From Chryseobacterium panacisoli (lineage in GTDB: Bacteria; Bacteroidota; Bacteroidia; Flavobacteriales; Weeksellaceae): a stretch of 64,000 nucleotides of DNA. The notes under the pieces were generated by a model. It was not told where the DNA came from. It worked only from the letters and a program-made list of their open reading frames with translations, and searched no databases. Shown one piece after another: positions 12,501 to 21,354 of this stretch (position 1 is its first letter; each line of letters starts with the position of its first letter). The DNA is taken from contig NZ_VTRU01000001.1 of assembly GCF_008274625.1 (NCBI RefSeq), positions 1,240,001 to 1,304,000 of the forward strand, in the 5' to 3' direction. Made by a program: the position numbers and the translations under genes.

Positions 12501-13620
12501 CTCTGATATTCCTGCACATCTTCAGGAAATCTCTGATGTCAGTATATTACGTCACCACCAAGGATATCCGGGGCTTTTCAAAAGTTTAGCAAGAGAATTT
12601 GACGATACAACCTGCAGACTGATCAGTCTAAGCACTCCCCAGGAAGTAGATCAGATTGCTGAAATTACTTTAAAGGAGATTTTAACCAATGATAAACCCG
12701 CTGAGATCATTTACAAAAATGACCAGCGACACAGAGTAGACATCATCCCTTCCCCATTGTCAACAAGCTTAAATGAAGCTCATATTCAGTTAGATCAAAA
12801 ATCTGTAGTATTGGTATTGGGAGGCGCACAGGGAATCACTGCCGAATTGGTAAAACACATGTCTCAGGCTTACCCTTGTACTTATATTCTGGTAGGAAGA
12901 TCAGCTGACCCAAGAGATGAAGCTTCCGCTAAAGAACTTGAAGGAATGAAGACCAAAGAGGAAATCAGAAGTTTCCTTATCAAATCAGGAAAATTCACTT
13001 CTCCTGCAGAAATAGAAAAAGAAACTATAAAGATTTTCAAAAACAATCAGATCCTGCGCACGATCCGTGATATGGAAGCGCTTGGAAATACCATAATTTA
13101 CCAATCATTAGATCTTTGTGACGAAGAAGGCTTGAGTAATCTGATCAGCAGTATTTATGAAAAATACAACCGTCTGGATGGAGTCATCCATGGAGCAGGT
13201 CTTTTAGAAGATAAACTATTCAAACAAAAGACGACAAGCTCTTTCGGACGTGTATTTGATACCAAAGTAAAACCACTTCGTGTATTGGCTGAACAGCTTC
13301 GTACAGACTGCCAGTTTGTAGTATTGTTCTCAAGTATTGCCTCCGTATATGGTAACAAAGGTCAGACAGATTATGCTGCTGCCAACAGTGTACTGGATGA
13401 TTATGCGAATGCTTTAAATAAAAGATTAAAAGGAAAAGTAATCTCTATCAACTGGGGACCATGGAAAGGTGCCGGAATGGTCTCTTCCACCCTGGAATCA
13501 GAATATGAACGCAGAGGAATATCCATGATTCCTTTGGATGAAGGAAAAGAAATCTTTCTTAACGAGATCAAATATGGAACTGAAAGCCAGGTGCTGATCA
13601 TGTCAGGAAATAATTGGTAA
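6595..13620 (+). CDS. PUFA-synthase-like iterative type I PKS (ER-KS-AT-ACP-ACP-KR)
   Basis: This 2341-residue multidomain synthase would build and reduce a carbon chain from malonyl units. Residues 1-600 are two nitronate-monooxygenase/PfaD-like TIM-barrel segments (AQGPMT at about 295, GGHVGP, FFAGGIH), a trans-type enoyl reductase fused at the N-terminus. KS spans about 640-1080 with the intact triad Cys829 (DAACASS), His964 (EAHGTGT) and His1004 (IGHTK). AT has Ser1272 in GHSYGE. Two ACPs carry the phosphopantetheine serines Ser1685 and Ser1799 in DLSIDSIKR. KR spans about 2070-2310 with GGAQGIT, SSIASVYG and Tyr2260. The start at 6595 is preferred because the leader duplicate also begins MKNLT; an ATG at 6559 would add 12 residues. 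It is first in a nine-gene operon. The product is unknown. Confidence 0.85.
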   Translation: MKNLTIIGLTPFEKPDVNLIPRLHQAGAFPVLSLGNELATAQEALHQLDQIDVPSYGIYFSNDNFTALQIPEKVRFAILPFGMSKPSDLPAVYQVSSLEEARQAEQSGAEGIIIKGNEAGGWVGYESTFVLFQRVIKEIQNIPVWVQGGIGLHTAAASKALGATGVVLDSQLALFPESSVPKDLKEVCSKLNGTETKVIANHRVLVRPNSPVLPENTTAEDLKQYFTGLDLSTCYIPMGQDISLATDLYEDFKTLKKMVFGFKEAMYGHLKQAKALKVIDKGNSLAQELGLRYPIAQGPMTRVSDVPSFANAVADAGALPFVALSLLKGEAAKSLVMDTKKLAGEKTWGVGILGFAPQELREEQTSYILEAKPPVVLIAGGRPAQAKVFEKAGIKSFLHVPSPALLDIFLKEGARNFIFEGRECGGHVGPLSSMVLWEKQIERILKEEHPENISVFFAGGIHNAFSTAFVSIMAAPLAARGVKIGVLMGTAYLYTNEAVQTGAIQEEFQSQAMQAKDTVLLETAPGHETRCLNTAFAHHFNTEKAKLLAAGMDKKQVWEQLEKLNVGRLRIAAKGIERQGNQLVSIPKDDQLDLGMYMIGQVATMHNRVISLAALHQSVVDNYEHIQDAALPEEPVSTEKPLDIAIVGMECIFPGAKNLDEYWRNIILGKDSVTEVPDERWNKELYYHPDSDGPDVSHSKWGGFIPKIDFDPLAFGIPPQSLAAIEPTQLLTLLVAKRAMEDAGYGEKHINRENISVIIGAEGGNDLANSYSFRGYYKQVFGELHEEVKEAFPHTTEDSFPGILANVIAGRITNRLDLGGRNFTVDAACASSLAAIDLACQELVLGKSDMVLAGGADLHNGINDYLMFSSTHALSRKGRCATFDGDADGIALGEGIAILVLKRYEDAVRDGDRIYSVIKGVGGSSDGKALGLTAPRQIGQVRALERAYSQAGISAASVGLVEAHGTGTVVGDKTELSALTNLFSRSGALPGQTHLGSVKTQIGHTKCAAGLAGLIKASLAVYHGVKPPTLHLQQPNAYYNAETSPFAFHAESGLWAEKNRYAGISAFGFGGTNFHTVIANHPKQDNSIVMQSWPSELFVFRGDTYEEAKGQSSQIKALLEINDGIPLKDIAYSLSISSEKPIQFSIVADTVEDLMMKLELVLLGIETKDTFTVNKKEGKVAFTFPGQGSQRINMARDLFVVFPAMRKIIDEYPELEKVVFPSKTFNEANLKQQKETIKDTRLAQPLLGIVDLALARFLESLGIIPDMLAGHSYGEIPALCFAGVFGEDKLVDLSVQRAQSILDSVEGGDPGSMLAASATAERLQPIIAKVEGCYPVNFNAPTQCVIAGSTKAINTLLEVLRQEGISAKKLEVACAFHSPLLAKSKNLYAEVLKDVPFQEMQIPVWSNTTAEVYPSNPSEIKERLTDHLVQPVRFVEQLQAMYNDGARIFIEVGPGKVLTGLTKSCLEKDQLTLYVEDNSRNKFSHLLCMLAQYLGTGRSFNIEKLFDGRSVKVIDLNQPELYKKSPAIWRVNGQTAHPTHGNLPSNGALPLINPIPMNNFTNNSQAPATESQSTAERMLQEYLNSMKLMIQAQRDVMLSFMGQNPQAFPAPVYNSPIPAPAHQPMSTIPVQPVQQERPVAVAAVKQAPSRDIKSLLLQVVSDKTGYPQEMLGMEMDLEADLSIDSIKRVEIIGTLRNELGTLGNGNTSEDTVMEQLAGIKTLSGLVSWLTEFSGAETTAAPEKNGSAAESTASKPQAQPAFSLEDLQNAILNIVSEKTGYPKEMLGLDLDLEADLSIDSIKRMEIIGDLKTKVGFGQNLEQADDVMEKLAAIKTLRGLAGWINEMNGEANETNSETKETNIAEPAQNVLSRLRFDITPTDASLVQNTEVLQGKRFAITQDDSKQTSAIKEALEKHGAIVEIVDIEKDLSNIDGLIMLDLFSTADKPSIIDHVDLIKKLDFDKAKWVYLISDIPAHLQEISDVSILRHHQGYPGLFKSLAREFDDTTCRLISLSTPQEVDQIAEITLKEILTNDKPAEIIYKNDQRHRVDIIPSPLSTSLNEAHIQLDQKSVVLVLGGAQGITAELVKHMSQAYPCTYILVGRSADPRDEASAKELEGMKTKEEIRSFLIKSGKFTSPAEIEKETIKIFKNNQILRTIRDMEALGNTIIYQSLDLCDEEGLSNLISSIYEKYNRLDGVIHGAGLLEDKLFKQKTTSSFGRVFDTKVKPLRVLAEQLRTDCQFVVLFSSIASVYGNKGQTDYAAANSVLDDYANALNKRLKGKVISINWGPWKGAGMVSSTLESEYERRGISMIPLDEGKEIFLNEIKYGTESQVLIMSGNNW

Positions 13621-13639
13621 AACGCTGCATAAACTCAAT

Positions 13640-16600
13640 ATGAAAAAAACAGATGTTGCTGTAATTGGTCTATCCTGTGTCTTTCCCGGGGCACAGGATG
13701 CCAACACTTTTTGGCAGAATATTGTCAATAAAGTCGATTCTACCGAATTGGCTCCGGCTGATCGGATAGATCCTGTTCATTTCAGTGATGCGACAAGTCC
13801 CGTTGACCGTTTCTATTGTCAGCGCGGAGGATTTATCCCTGATTATACTTTCGATCCTACCGCCTTTGGTATTCTGCCATTGGCTGTTGAAGGAACGGAA
13901 CCTGACCATTTGCTTACCCTTGATCTGGTACAGAAAGCACTGGAAGATGCAGGAATATTTCAAAAGAATATTTCCCTTGAAAAAACGGGAATCATCATCG
14001 GTAAAGGAAACTACACTGGTCCTGGAGCTACCCGCGCTATTGAAATTGTAAGAACCGGAGAACAGATTTCTTCGTTACTGCAGGAATTACTGCCTCATGT
14101 GTCTTCTTCTGACATTGAAAAGGTAAAACATGCTTTTCAGGAACGCAAAGGACGTTTTGCAGCAGATACTGCGATGGGATTAATTCCTAATCTTGTAGCC
14201 TCTCTTGTCGCCAACCGATTCAATTTAGGCGGTGCAGCATTTACCGTAGATGCAGCATGTGCTTCTGCTTTGATTGCTGTAGACCATGCTGTACAGGAAC
14301 TTCAGAGAGGTCGTTCCGATATCATGATCGCAGGAGGAGTACACACAGGACAGAATGCTGCTTTCTGGAGTATTTTTGCCCAGCTGGGAGCCATGTCCCG
14401 CCAACAGCAGATCAAACCGTTCAGTAGGGATGCTGACGGATTACTGATCGGTGAAGGCTGTGGCTTTGTCGTGTTAAAACGATTGGAAGATGCCGTTCGT
14501 GATCAGGATAAAATCTATGCAGTGATCAAAGGGGTTGGTGTAAGCAGTGACGGTACCGGAACCAGCGTGATGAGCCCTTCTGTAAAAGGTCAGTTGAAAG
14601 CGTTGGAACAGGCATGGATCAATGCTGATTTTGATAAAAACAAAGTGGGATATCTTGAAGCCCACGGCACAGGAACACCCCTTGGAGATAAAACAGAACT
14701 TCAGACCTTAACTCAGTTCTTTGGAAAAGAAGAAACCACTCCAGCAGCGGGTATCGGGTCTGTAAAGTCCAATATCGGACATGCTATGCCTGCTGCTGGA
14801 ATCGCAGGACTGATCAAAACCTGTCTGGCTTTACACCATGACACTTTACCACCAACTTTGTATTGTGAAAATCCAACTGCAGAGATGCAGAACACAAGAT
14901 TTGAACCTGTACAGGAAGCTAAAAACTGGTCAAAAACAGGACTCCCAAAAGTAGCTGCTGTAAATGCCTTTGGATTTGGAGGAATCAATGCACACGTTGT
15001 TCTGGAAGGTTATAATATGCCCAAAAAAGACCATGTACTGATATTGGCCAGATCTACGCACGAAGAACTGCTTTCTGCATTACAAAATAATGAGACTGCC
15101 ATTGGAGAAGGGGACTTTAGAATAGCAATATTCGACCCAACCCCTGCAAGAGTAGAAAAAGCCATTAAAATTGTTTCCAAAAATATCATCTGGAAAAACA
15201 AACAGGATATCTGGTACACTTCTACCCCATTATTAAAAGATGGTGGTAAAGTAGCCTTTGTATTTCCGGGCTTAGACGGTCTTGCAAAAGGTGAAGTAGA
15301 TACCGTTAGCCGTTATTTTGGATTAACAGCTCCTATCGAAACGGAAGGCGAAGGTCTTTTAACCGATGCTTTAAACATTTTCAACAATTGCAGTATTCTT
15401 GATAATTCACTGAAAAAACTGGGAATTATTCCCGATATGAATGCCGGACACAGTTTAGGAGAATGGCTGGCAGGATATTCGTCCGAATTAGCCGAAGCCA
15501 ATTCTGTAAAAGCTTTAATTGATGTGCTGAATCCTGAAACTTTTGAATTAAAAGATTCCAAGTTCATCGCTATAGGAGCAGGAATTGACATTATAAAACC
15601 TTTTATTAACGAAATTCCAAACCTTTATATTTCCAATGACAACTGCCCTAATCAGGTGATTCTTTGTGGAAGTAATGCTGCTTTAGATAAATTGGTTCCT
15701 TTATTAAAAGCCAAACAGATCTTCCATCAGGTGTTGCCGTTCCAGTCAGGATTCCACTCTCCTTTTATCGCTGATAAACTGGATGTGATCCTTGCAGGAA
15801 TGGAAAAAGCACAGTTCCAGCAGACAAAAATTCCATTGTGGTCAGCCACAACATTAGAACCTTATCCTTCGGATCAGGCAGCAATCAGAAAACTGAGTGC
15901 AGAACATTTGGTTCAGCCTGTCCGTTTCCGTGAACTGGCCGATACATTATACGAAGAAGGCGCAAGAGTATTCATTCAGGTGGGTACAGGAGGATTGATC
16001 GGGTTTATTGATGATACTTTAAAAGGAAAAGCATTCAGTACGATTGCTTCAAGTGTTCCTACCCGTTCTGCATTGGCGCAGTTACAACGCGTGGTCGCTT
16101 CATTATTTGTAGAGGGAAAAACCATTGCGCTTGACTTTTTAGAGATTCAGAATCACACGAAAAAAGCATCAGGAAAAGGGATTAAACTGGAATTAGGTTC
16201 GCCTATTATCCGTAATTTTAAAGAAGTTAAAGCGTTGGCTCAATCATTTGATGCCCCAAAACAATATACCGCAACTGCTTCATCTATTGCCACCAAAAGC
16301 GGCCATCCGCTGGTACAGGCATTCCAGGATAACGTTGCTGATATGATCCGTATGCAGGAAGAAGTATTGACTTTATTCCAAAACCGTCCTGAGATCACAA
16401 TCCAGCGCCCTGCAGCTCCGGCAGCACATGTTGCTCCGAAAGCCCCAAGAAGTACAACCTTCTCAAAAGACCTGTATGTAACCCTGGAAAGTCATCCTTA
16501 CCTGATTGACCACAGCTTATTGAGACAGCCTAAAGGATGGGCTCATGTAGCGGATATGGAACCGGTAATTCCGATGACCATGATCTTTGAACAGCTTGCT

Positions 16601-17896
16601 GAAATTGCAGAAGCTGAAGTTCCGGGAACATTGGTTCATAAAATCATGAACGTAAGTGTATTCCAATGGATGAACGTTGCCAAACCTTTTGAAAAAACAG
16701 TAAAAGGAGAATGGCGATCACCCAACCACGCTTATCTGGATATTGAGAATTTTGCCAATGCAGAAGTCGTTTTAAAATCTGCTTCTGTTCCAACACCAAC
16801 TTTCAATATTTCCATTGGTAATCTTTTACCTATCGAAAGAACCCCTGAAGAAATCTATGACATGCACATGTTCCATGGAGACAAATACCAGGGAATCACT
16901 GAAGTTTCAGCCGTTGGAGACAAAGGAATTATCGGAAAAATAAAAGGAAATGGCGGTAAAGGTTCTTTACTGGATAACGCAGGACAGTTATTCGGACTTT
17001 GGCTGCAGCTTACATTGGTGAAAGACCGTATTGCATTTCCTGTAAAAATCAGAGATATTGAATTCTTCGGCGATATGCATGATCAGGAAGGTATTTTTGA
17101 ATGCACCTGCATGCTGACCGAGCTTAATGATGAATTTGCCATCGCAGATATCATCCTGAAAAGAGACGGAAAAGTATGGTGCGCCATTACCGGCTGGCAG
17201 AACAGAAGACTGGAAATTGATGCCGCCTTATGGAATGTTTCCATGTCACCGTTGCACAACAGGCTTTCGGAAGAGATTGCTCCTGAAGTTTTCTTTTTCC
17301 ACCAGGCGTATACGAGAGTGGCTTCATGGGATTTTATCCTGAAAAGATATTTCAACCAGACAGAAAAACAGCATCATCAGCAGTTATTACCGAACAAAAA
17401 GAAAAACTGGATGGTAAGCCGTGTAGCGGTAAAAGACGCCGTAAGAAATCTTCTCCGTCAGGAAAAAAATCATGCCTGCTTCCCGATCACGTTTGAAATC
17501 CGTTCCGATGAAGTGGGGAAACCTTACCTCATCAGTGATTTTACAGAAGACATTCATATTTCATTGGCTCACAAAGGAAAAGATGCCGTGGGAATTGCGA
17601 GATATGGCAAATCTGTAGGAATCGATATGGAACTCATAGAAGAACGCAGCGAAGGATTCTATGATCTGGTATTTACAGACAATGAATTAGCCTTATTAAA
17701 AGGCAGAGATCAGGCAGAATGGACCACCCGTTTCTGGGTAGCCAAGGAAGCTTACGGAAAATTCATGGGAACAGGACTGAAGGGAAATCCTAAAGCTTTC
17801 GAAGTCGAACTTATAAAAGACGATCACCTGTGGATCAATAACATTGAAATCAAAACTATTAAACATAAAAATTATATTATCGGATGGACACTGTAA
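13640..17896 (+). CDS. Second PKS/PUFA-synthase-like protein (KS-AT-DH-PPTase)
   Basis: This 1418-residue protein starts 20 bases after the first synthase. KS spans residues 1-455 with Cys207 (DAACASA) and the His motifs EAHGTGT and NIGHAMP, so it looks active. An AT-like domain has Ser605 in GHSLGEW. After a Pro/Ala-rich linker comes a double-hotdog dehydratase with His952 (SHPYLIDH) and Asp1112 (LLDNAGQ). The last 230 residues are a Sfp-type 4'-phosphopantetheinyl transferase with GIDME at about 1329 and WVAKEAYGK at about 1368, which would load the ACPs of this system. No ACP lies in this protein, so it must use those in the first synthase or the small ACP next to it. The fused PPTase makes the pathway self-sufficient for ACP activation. 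Confidence 0.85.
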   Translation: MKKTDVAVIGLSCVFPGAQDANTFWQNIVNKVDSTELAPADRIDPVHFSDATSPVDRFYCQRGGFIPDYTFDPTAFGILPLAVEGTEPDHLLTLDLVQKALEDAGIFQKNISLEKTGIIIGKGNYTGPGATRAIEIVRTGEQISSLLQELLPHVSSSDIEKVKHAFQERKGRFAADTAMGLIPNLVASLVANRFNLGGAAFTVDAACASALIAVDHAVQELQRGRSDIMIAGGVHTGQNAAFWSIFAQLGAMSRQQQIKPFSRDADGLLIGEGCGFVVLKRLEDAVRDQDKIYAVIKGVGVSSDGTGTSVMSPSVKGQLKALEQAWINADFDKNKVGYLEAHGTGTPLGDKTELQTLTQFFGKEETTPAAGIGSVKSNIGHAMPAAGIAGLIKTCLALHHDTLPPTLYCENPTAEMQNTRFEPVQEAKNWSKTGLPKVAAVNAFGFGGINAHVVLEGYNMPKKDHVLILARSTHEELLSALQNNETAIGEGDFRIAIFDPTPARVEKAIKIVSKNIIWKNKQDIWYTSTPLLKDGGKVAFVFPGLDGLAKGEVDTVSRYFGLTAPIETEGEGLLTDALNIFNNCSILDNSLKKLGIIPDMNAGHSLGEWLAGYSSELAEANSVKALIDVLNPETFELKDSKFIAIGAGIDIIKPFINEIPNLYISNDNCPNQVILCGSNAALDKLVPLLKAKQIFHQVLPFQSGFHSPFIADKLDVILAGMEKAQFQQTKIPLWSATTLEPYPSDQAAIRKLSAEHLVQPVRFRELADTLYEEGARVFIQVGTGGLIGFIDDTLKGKAFSTIASSVPTRSALAQLQRVVASLFVEGKTIALDFLEIQNHTKKASGKGIKLELGSPIIRNFKEVKALAQSFDAPKQYTATASSIATKSGHPLVQAFQDNVADMIRMQEEVLTLFQNRPEITIQRPAAPAAHVAPKAPRSTTFSKDLYVTLESHPYLIDHSLLRQPKGWAHVADMEPVIPMTMIFEQLAEIAEAEVPGTLVHKIMNVSVFQWMNVAKPFEKTVKGEWRSPNHAYLDIENFANAEVVLKSASVPTPTFNISIGNLLPIERTPEEIYDMHMFHGDKYQGITEVSAVGDKGIIGKIKGNGGKGSLLDNAGQLFGLWLQLTLVKDRIAFPVKIRDIEFFGDMHDQEGIFECTCMLTELNDEFAIADIILKRDGKVWCAITGWQNRRLEIDAALWNVSMSPLHNRLSEEIAPEVFFFHQAYTRVASWDFILKRYFNQTEKQHHQQLLPNKKKNWMVSRVAVKDAVRNLLRQEKNHACFPITFEIRSDEVGKPYLISDFTEDIHISLAHKGKDAVGIARYGKSVGIDMELIEERSEGFYDLVFTDNELALLKGRDQAEWTTRFWVAKEAYGKFMGTGLKGNPKAFEVELIKDDHLWINNIEIKTIKHKNYIIGWTL

Positions 17897-17910
17897 ACGC
17901 AACATTAAAA

Positions 17911-18183
17911 ATGAACCACGAAGAACTTTTTACTTTATTAAAAGGTTTTATTACTGAAGTGATAGGTGCTGAATTCGTAGAAGAAATGGACATTACTCCT
18001 GAAAGTTCATTCACTAAAGATCTTGAAATGGACAGCATCGAGATTGTCTCTTTCTCTGAAAAGATCAAAGCACATTTTGGCGATCAGATCGACTTTACAG
18101 GTTGGTTATCTTCTATGGATCTTGACCAACTTATTAATCTTGACCTTAGTATGATCATCAATTATATCTACGAATGCCAATAA
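17911..18183 (+). CDS. Discrete acyl carrier protein
   Basis: This 90-residue acidic protein has the carrier-protein motif FTKDLEMDSIEIVSF, in which the Ser after Asp would carry phosphopantetheine. It starts beside the end of the KS-AT-DH-PPTase gene and overlaps the next gene by 10 bases, so it is translated with the operon. A longer form from ATG 17884 would overlap the upstream gene by 13 bases; 17911 (MNHEELF) gives the usual ACP N-terminus. It could hold the starter unit or hand the finished chain to the hydrolase or acyltransferases. Confidence 0.85.
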   Translation: MNHEELFTLLKGFITEVIGAEFVEEMDITPESSFTKDLEMDSIEIVSFSEKIKAHFGDQIDFTGWLSSMDLDQLINLDLSMIINYIYECQ

Positions 18184-18956
18184 TCACTGTCAATAACAGA
18201 CAAGTTCATATACAGGAACTCAACAAAGGAGCCGAACAAACCGTGGTACTTATCCACGGTATGTTCAGTAACCTGTCCATTTATTATTTTAATATTGCCC
18301 CAGTACTGGCAAAGCATTTCCATGTAGTGATGTACGATCTGAAAAGCCACGGTATGAGTGAACGCTTTTTGGATGGGTACGACCTTGATACCATATCATC
18401 CGATCTGATAGGTTTAATAGATCACCTTCAACTGGAAAAAGTACACTTTGTCGGCTACAGCTTTGGAGGTCTTATTGCATTAAAAACAGCATTAGAATAT
18501 CCTGACCGCGTGAATCAGCTCGTGGTGATGGAAGCTCCGGATCCTCAGGACGAAAAAGCCCGTAACATCATTGATGAATACAGCAAAGAATTTCTTGAGC
18601 ATTATGTAGCCAATTTTACGGATACTACCAAAGTACAGATGGGTAAAAGACAGATGGAAAAGAACCACCGTATGTATGAATTTCTGTTTAATCAGACTAC
18701 CATTAAAGCAGATATGATCAGGGAAAAACATTTCCTTGGTGAAGCCCGTTTCAATGAATTGGCGGCTCCTACTTTATTGCTTTATGGCGCTGACTCCAAC
18801 TGCAGACCTACCGGAGAGTGGCTTCAGTCTCAAATCAGCGGATCTGAACTTGAATTAATTCCGGGCGATCACAATATTCCTATCCAGGAACCTCAGCTTA
18901 TTGCAGAAACGATCGCTCAATTTTTATCTAAAATTTTAACACAAAACCATGGCTAA
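18174..18956 (+). CDS. Alpha/beta-fold hydrolase or thioesterase
   Basis: The 260-residue alpha/beta hydrolase has an HGMFSN oxyanion region near residue 26, the nucleophile elbow GYSFGG (Ser near 97) and a late His in PGDHNIP near 237 that completes a likely Ser-Asp-His triad. It overlaps the ACP gene by 10 bases and the glycosyltransferase gene by 8 bases. In a PKS operon such a protein could release or edit acyl chains on the carrier proteins. The substrate is not shown by the sequence. Confidence 0.8.
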   Translation: MPIITVNNRQVHIQELNKGAEQTVVLIHGMFSNLSIYYFNIAPVLAKHFHVVMYDLKSHGMSERFLDGYDLDTISSDLIGLIDHLQLEKVHFVGYSFGGLIALKTALEYPDRVNQLVVMEAPDPQDEKARNIIDEYSKEFLEHYVANFTDTTKVQMGKRQMEKNHRMYEFLFNQTTIKADMIREKHFLGEARFNELAAPTLLLYGADSNCRPTGEWLQSQISGSELELIPGDHNIPIQEPQLIAETIAQFLSKILTQNHG

Positions 18957-21351
18957 ATTTGCATTTATAGTTCCACCATTGACAGGACATGTCAATCCTA
19001 CCTTAAGCATCGGTGCTACTCTTTTGGAAAGAGGGCATGAAGTAGCCTGGATCAGCCTTGACCCGACTTTAGAGGCCAAACTTCCGGAGGGAGGAAAATT
19101 ATTACTGATCCAATACGATCAGACCGACGAAGAAAAGAAAGAAAGTGAACAATATCTCGATATCATTTCAAAAAAAGTAGTGTACGGCATAGACAGCGTG
19201 AAGTTCCTTTACGAAGAAGTTCTTATCCCACTGAACAGACATTGCTATAAGGGAATTATTGCTTTACTGAAAACATATCAGCCTGATTTGGTTATCGGGG
19301 ACCATCAGTTGTTTGCAGCCCCTGTTGCTGCGAAAACGCTGGGAATTCCTTATGCCACTTCCGTTACTGCTCCGGCCGCCATTAAAATTATGAATGAACT
19401 GCCAAAAGTACACGAATGGGAAGTGAATCAAATCATAGGTTTGCAGAAAGAATTAGGCTTTCAGGAAGAGCGTTCCCTGGCAACTTCTGACCTTTTGGCC
19501 CTTGTTCTGACTTCCAGTTATTTCTTTGGTGAAATGGATGATCTGCCTTCTCAATATCAATTCACAGGTCCGGTTCTTACAGAAAGACGTGTTTCTTGTG
19601 AGTTTGACTGGGAGAAATTAAAAAGCAAAAACAACAAAAAGATCCTGGTAAGCATTGGGACTACCTTCGACCATGATCATAAAAAAGCTTTCTTCCAAAA
19701 GGTAATCGATGCCTTTAAAGATGAAGATTTAACCGTAGTAGTCGTTTCCGATCCTCAACTTTTCGAGGAATGGCCGGAAAACTTTATGGTCTATCAGCAA
19801 GTTCCTCAGCTGGATCTGTTGCCTCATCTTGACGGTGTGGTGTGTCATGGCGGTCACAATACCGTATCTGAAACCTTATCCAACGGTATTCCTTTAGTAG
19901 TGATCCCTATTGCCTATGATCAGTCACACGTTGCAGGACGAGTTGTGCGTACAGAAGCAGGTGAACGTCTTAATTTTAACCGATTTAAAGGAAATCACCT
20001 TAGAGAAGCTGTACAGCAGATTCTGAATAATCCAGGTTACAGAGAAGCAGCTCAGAAAGTAGGACAATCTTTTGTAGAAGCAGGCGGTTCTGCTACAGCA
20101 GCCAACTTACTGGAACAGGCAATATTAAAGGCTTCAAAACCTGAAAAACCGTCTAAATTTTTATTCGTAGTTCCTCCGTTTTTCGGACATGTGAGCCCTA
20201 CTTTAAGTGTGGGAGCAAGCTTAATTGCCCGTGGCCATGAAGTAAAATGGTTCGGAATTACCCCTTTGGACAACAAACATATTCCGGAAGGAGGTTCTTA
20301 TTTCTATCCTGAAGAAGATCTTATTCCGTATCAGGAGGAAATTGCCCGTATTTTAAAGAGACAGGATGACGGACCAGCCTGTTCCGGACCTGAAGTGATG
20401 AAACTGGCATTGGAAGAAACCTATGTTCCTTTCGCCAAAATGATGATGCCGGGGCTCACCAGACTTACGGAAAGCTGGATGCCGGATGTGATCGTGAATG
20501 ACTGTATCACTTTCGGAGGAGCTCTTTTCGCCCACAAACATAATATTCCCTGTGTAACGACTACTCCGGTTCCGCCGGATGTGATGGGAGATACTGAAAA
20601 AAGTGCTCCGAAAATCTGGGAATGGCAGCAGAACCTGATCAAAGATCTACAAAAAGAAGTAGGCATTCATGAGGAAGGAATTTATATCCATTCTCACAAA
20701 CTGAATATGGTGTTTACCTCACAGGCTTTCGCAGGTTTTGAAACGGTTCCGTCTCATATGAAATTCGTAGGTCCGGTAAAAGGCCGTCCGAACGATGCTC
20801 CATTTGACTGGGATAAACTGAATGCTTCTACCACTCCAAAGATCTTTGTATCATTGGGAACATTGTTGGTAGACATCAGAAAAGCTTTCTTTGAAAAAAT
20901 TATCGCTGCATTTAAAGATCAGCCGGTTACCGTGATTGCCGCTACTCCACCGGAAATCTTTGAAGAATGGCCGGACAACTTTATTGTGAACAGCTTTGTA
21001 CCTCAGTCCGCAGTGATGCAGCAAATGGATATGGTGATCTGCCACGGTGGATTCAATACCGTAAATGATACCTTCCGAAACGGATTACCGATGCTGATCA
21101 CGCCTATCGCTTATGATCATTTCCATATTGCAAAACTGATTGAACAGGCAGGCTGCGGAATCAGTATCCGATACAAAAGATTGCGTGTAGATGCCCTTCG
21201 CGAAACCGTTTTTGAATTGTTGGAAAATCCGAAATACAGAATTGCTGCCCAGGAAGTAAGAAATACATTTACCCTTGCAGGAGGTAACGATAAAGCAGTA
21301 GAACTGTTAGAAAACTTTGTACAGGAACATTCAACATTAGCTCCCGTATAA
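18949..21351 (+). CDS. Tandem fusion of two UGT/MGT-type glycosyltransferases
   Basis: The 800-residue protein consists of two complete GT-B modules, about 1-395 and 398-800. Each starts with a similar motif (VPPLTGHVNPTLS and VPPFFGHVSPTLS) and each has the donor-site signature (CHGGHNTV near 300, CHGGFNTV near 698). They are clearly related but diverged, which points to an old internal duplication. Family members transfer sugars from nucleotide donors to lipids, polyketides or carotenoids. Its place between the hydrolase and the acyltransferases suggests it glycosylates the PKS product, perhaps twice. There is no signal peptide, so it acts in the cytoplasm or at the membrane face. Confidence 0.85.
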   Translation: MAKFAFIVPPLTGHVNPTLSIGATLLERGHEVAWISLDPTLEAKLPEGGKLLLIQYDQTDEEKKESEQYLDIISKKVVYGIDSVKFLYEEVLIPLNRHCYKGIIALLKTYQPDLVIGDHQLFAAPVAAKTLGIPYATSVTAPAAIKIMNELPKVHEWEVNQIIGLQKELGFQEERSLATSDLLALVLTSSYFFGEMDDLPSQYQFTGPVLTERRVSCEFDWEKLKSKNNKKILVSIGTTFDHDHKKAFFQKVIDAFKDEDLTVVVVSDPQLFEEWPENFMVYQQVPQLDLLPHLDGVVCHGGHNTVSETLSNGIPLVVIPIAYDQSHVAGRVVRTEAGERLNFNRFKGNHLREAVQQILNNPGYREAAQKVGQSFVEAGGSATAANLLEQAILKASKPEKPSKFLFVVPPFFGHVSPTLSVGASLIARGHEVKWFGITPLDNKHIPEGGSYFYPEEDLIPYQEEIARILKRQDDGPACSGPEVMKLALEETYVPFAKMMMPGLTRLTESWMPDVIVNDCITFGGALFAHKHNIPCVTTTPVPPDVMGDTEKSAPKIWEWQQNLIKDLQKEVGIHEEGIYIHSHKLNMVFTSQAFAGFETVPSHMKFVGPVKGRPNDAPFDWDKLNASTTPKIFVSLGTLLVDIRKAFFEKIIAAFKDQPVTVIAATPPEIFEEWPDNFIVNSFVPQSAVMQQMDMVICHGGFNTVNDTFRNGLPMLITPIAYDHFHIAKLIEQAGCGISIRYKRLRVDALRETVFELLENPKYRIAAQEVRNTFTLAGGNDKAVELLENFVQEHSTLAPV

Positions 21352-21354
21352 CCT

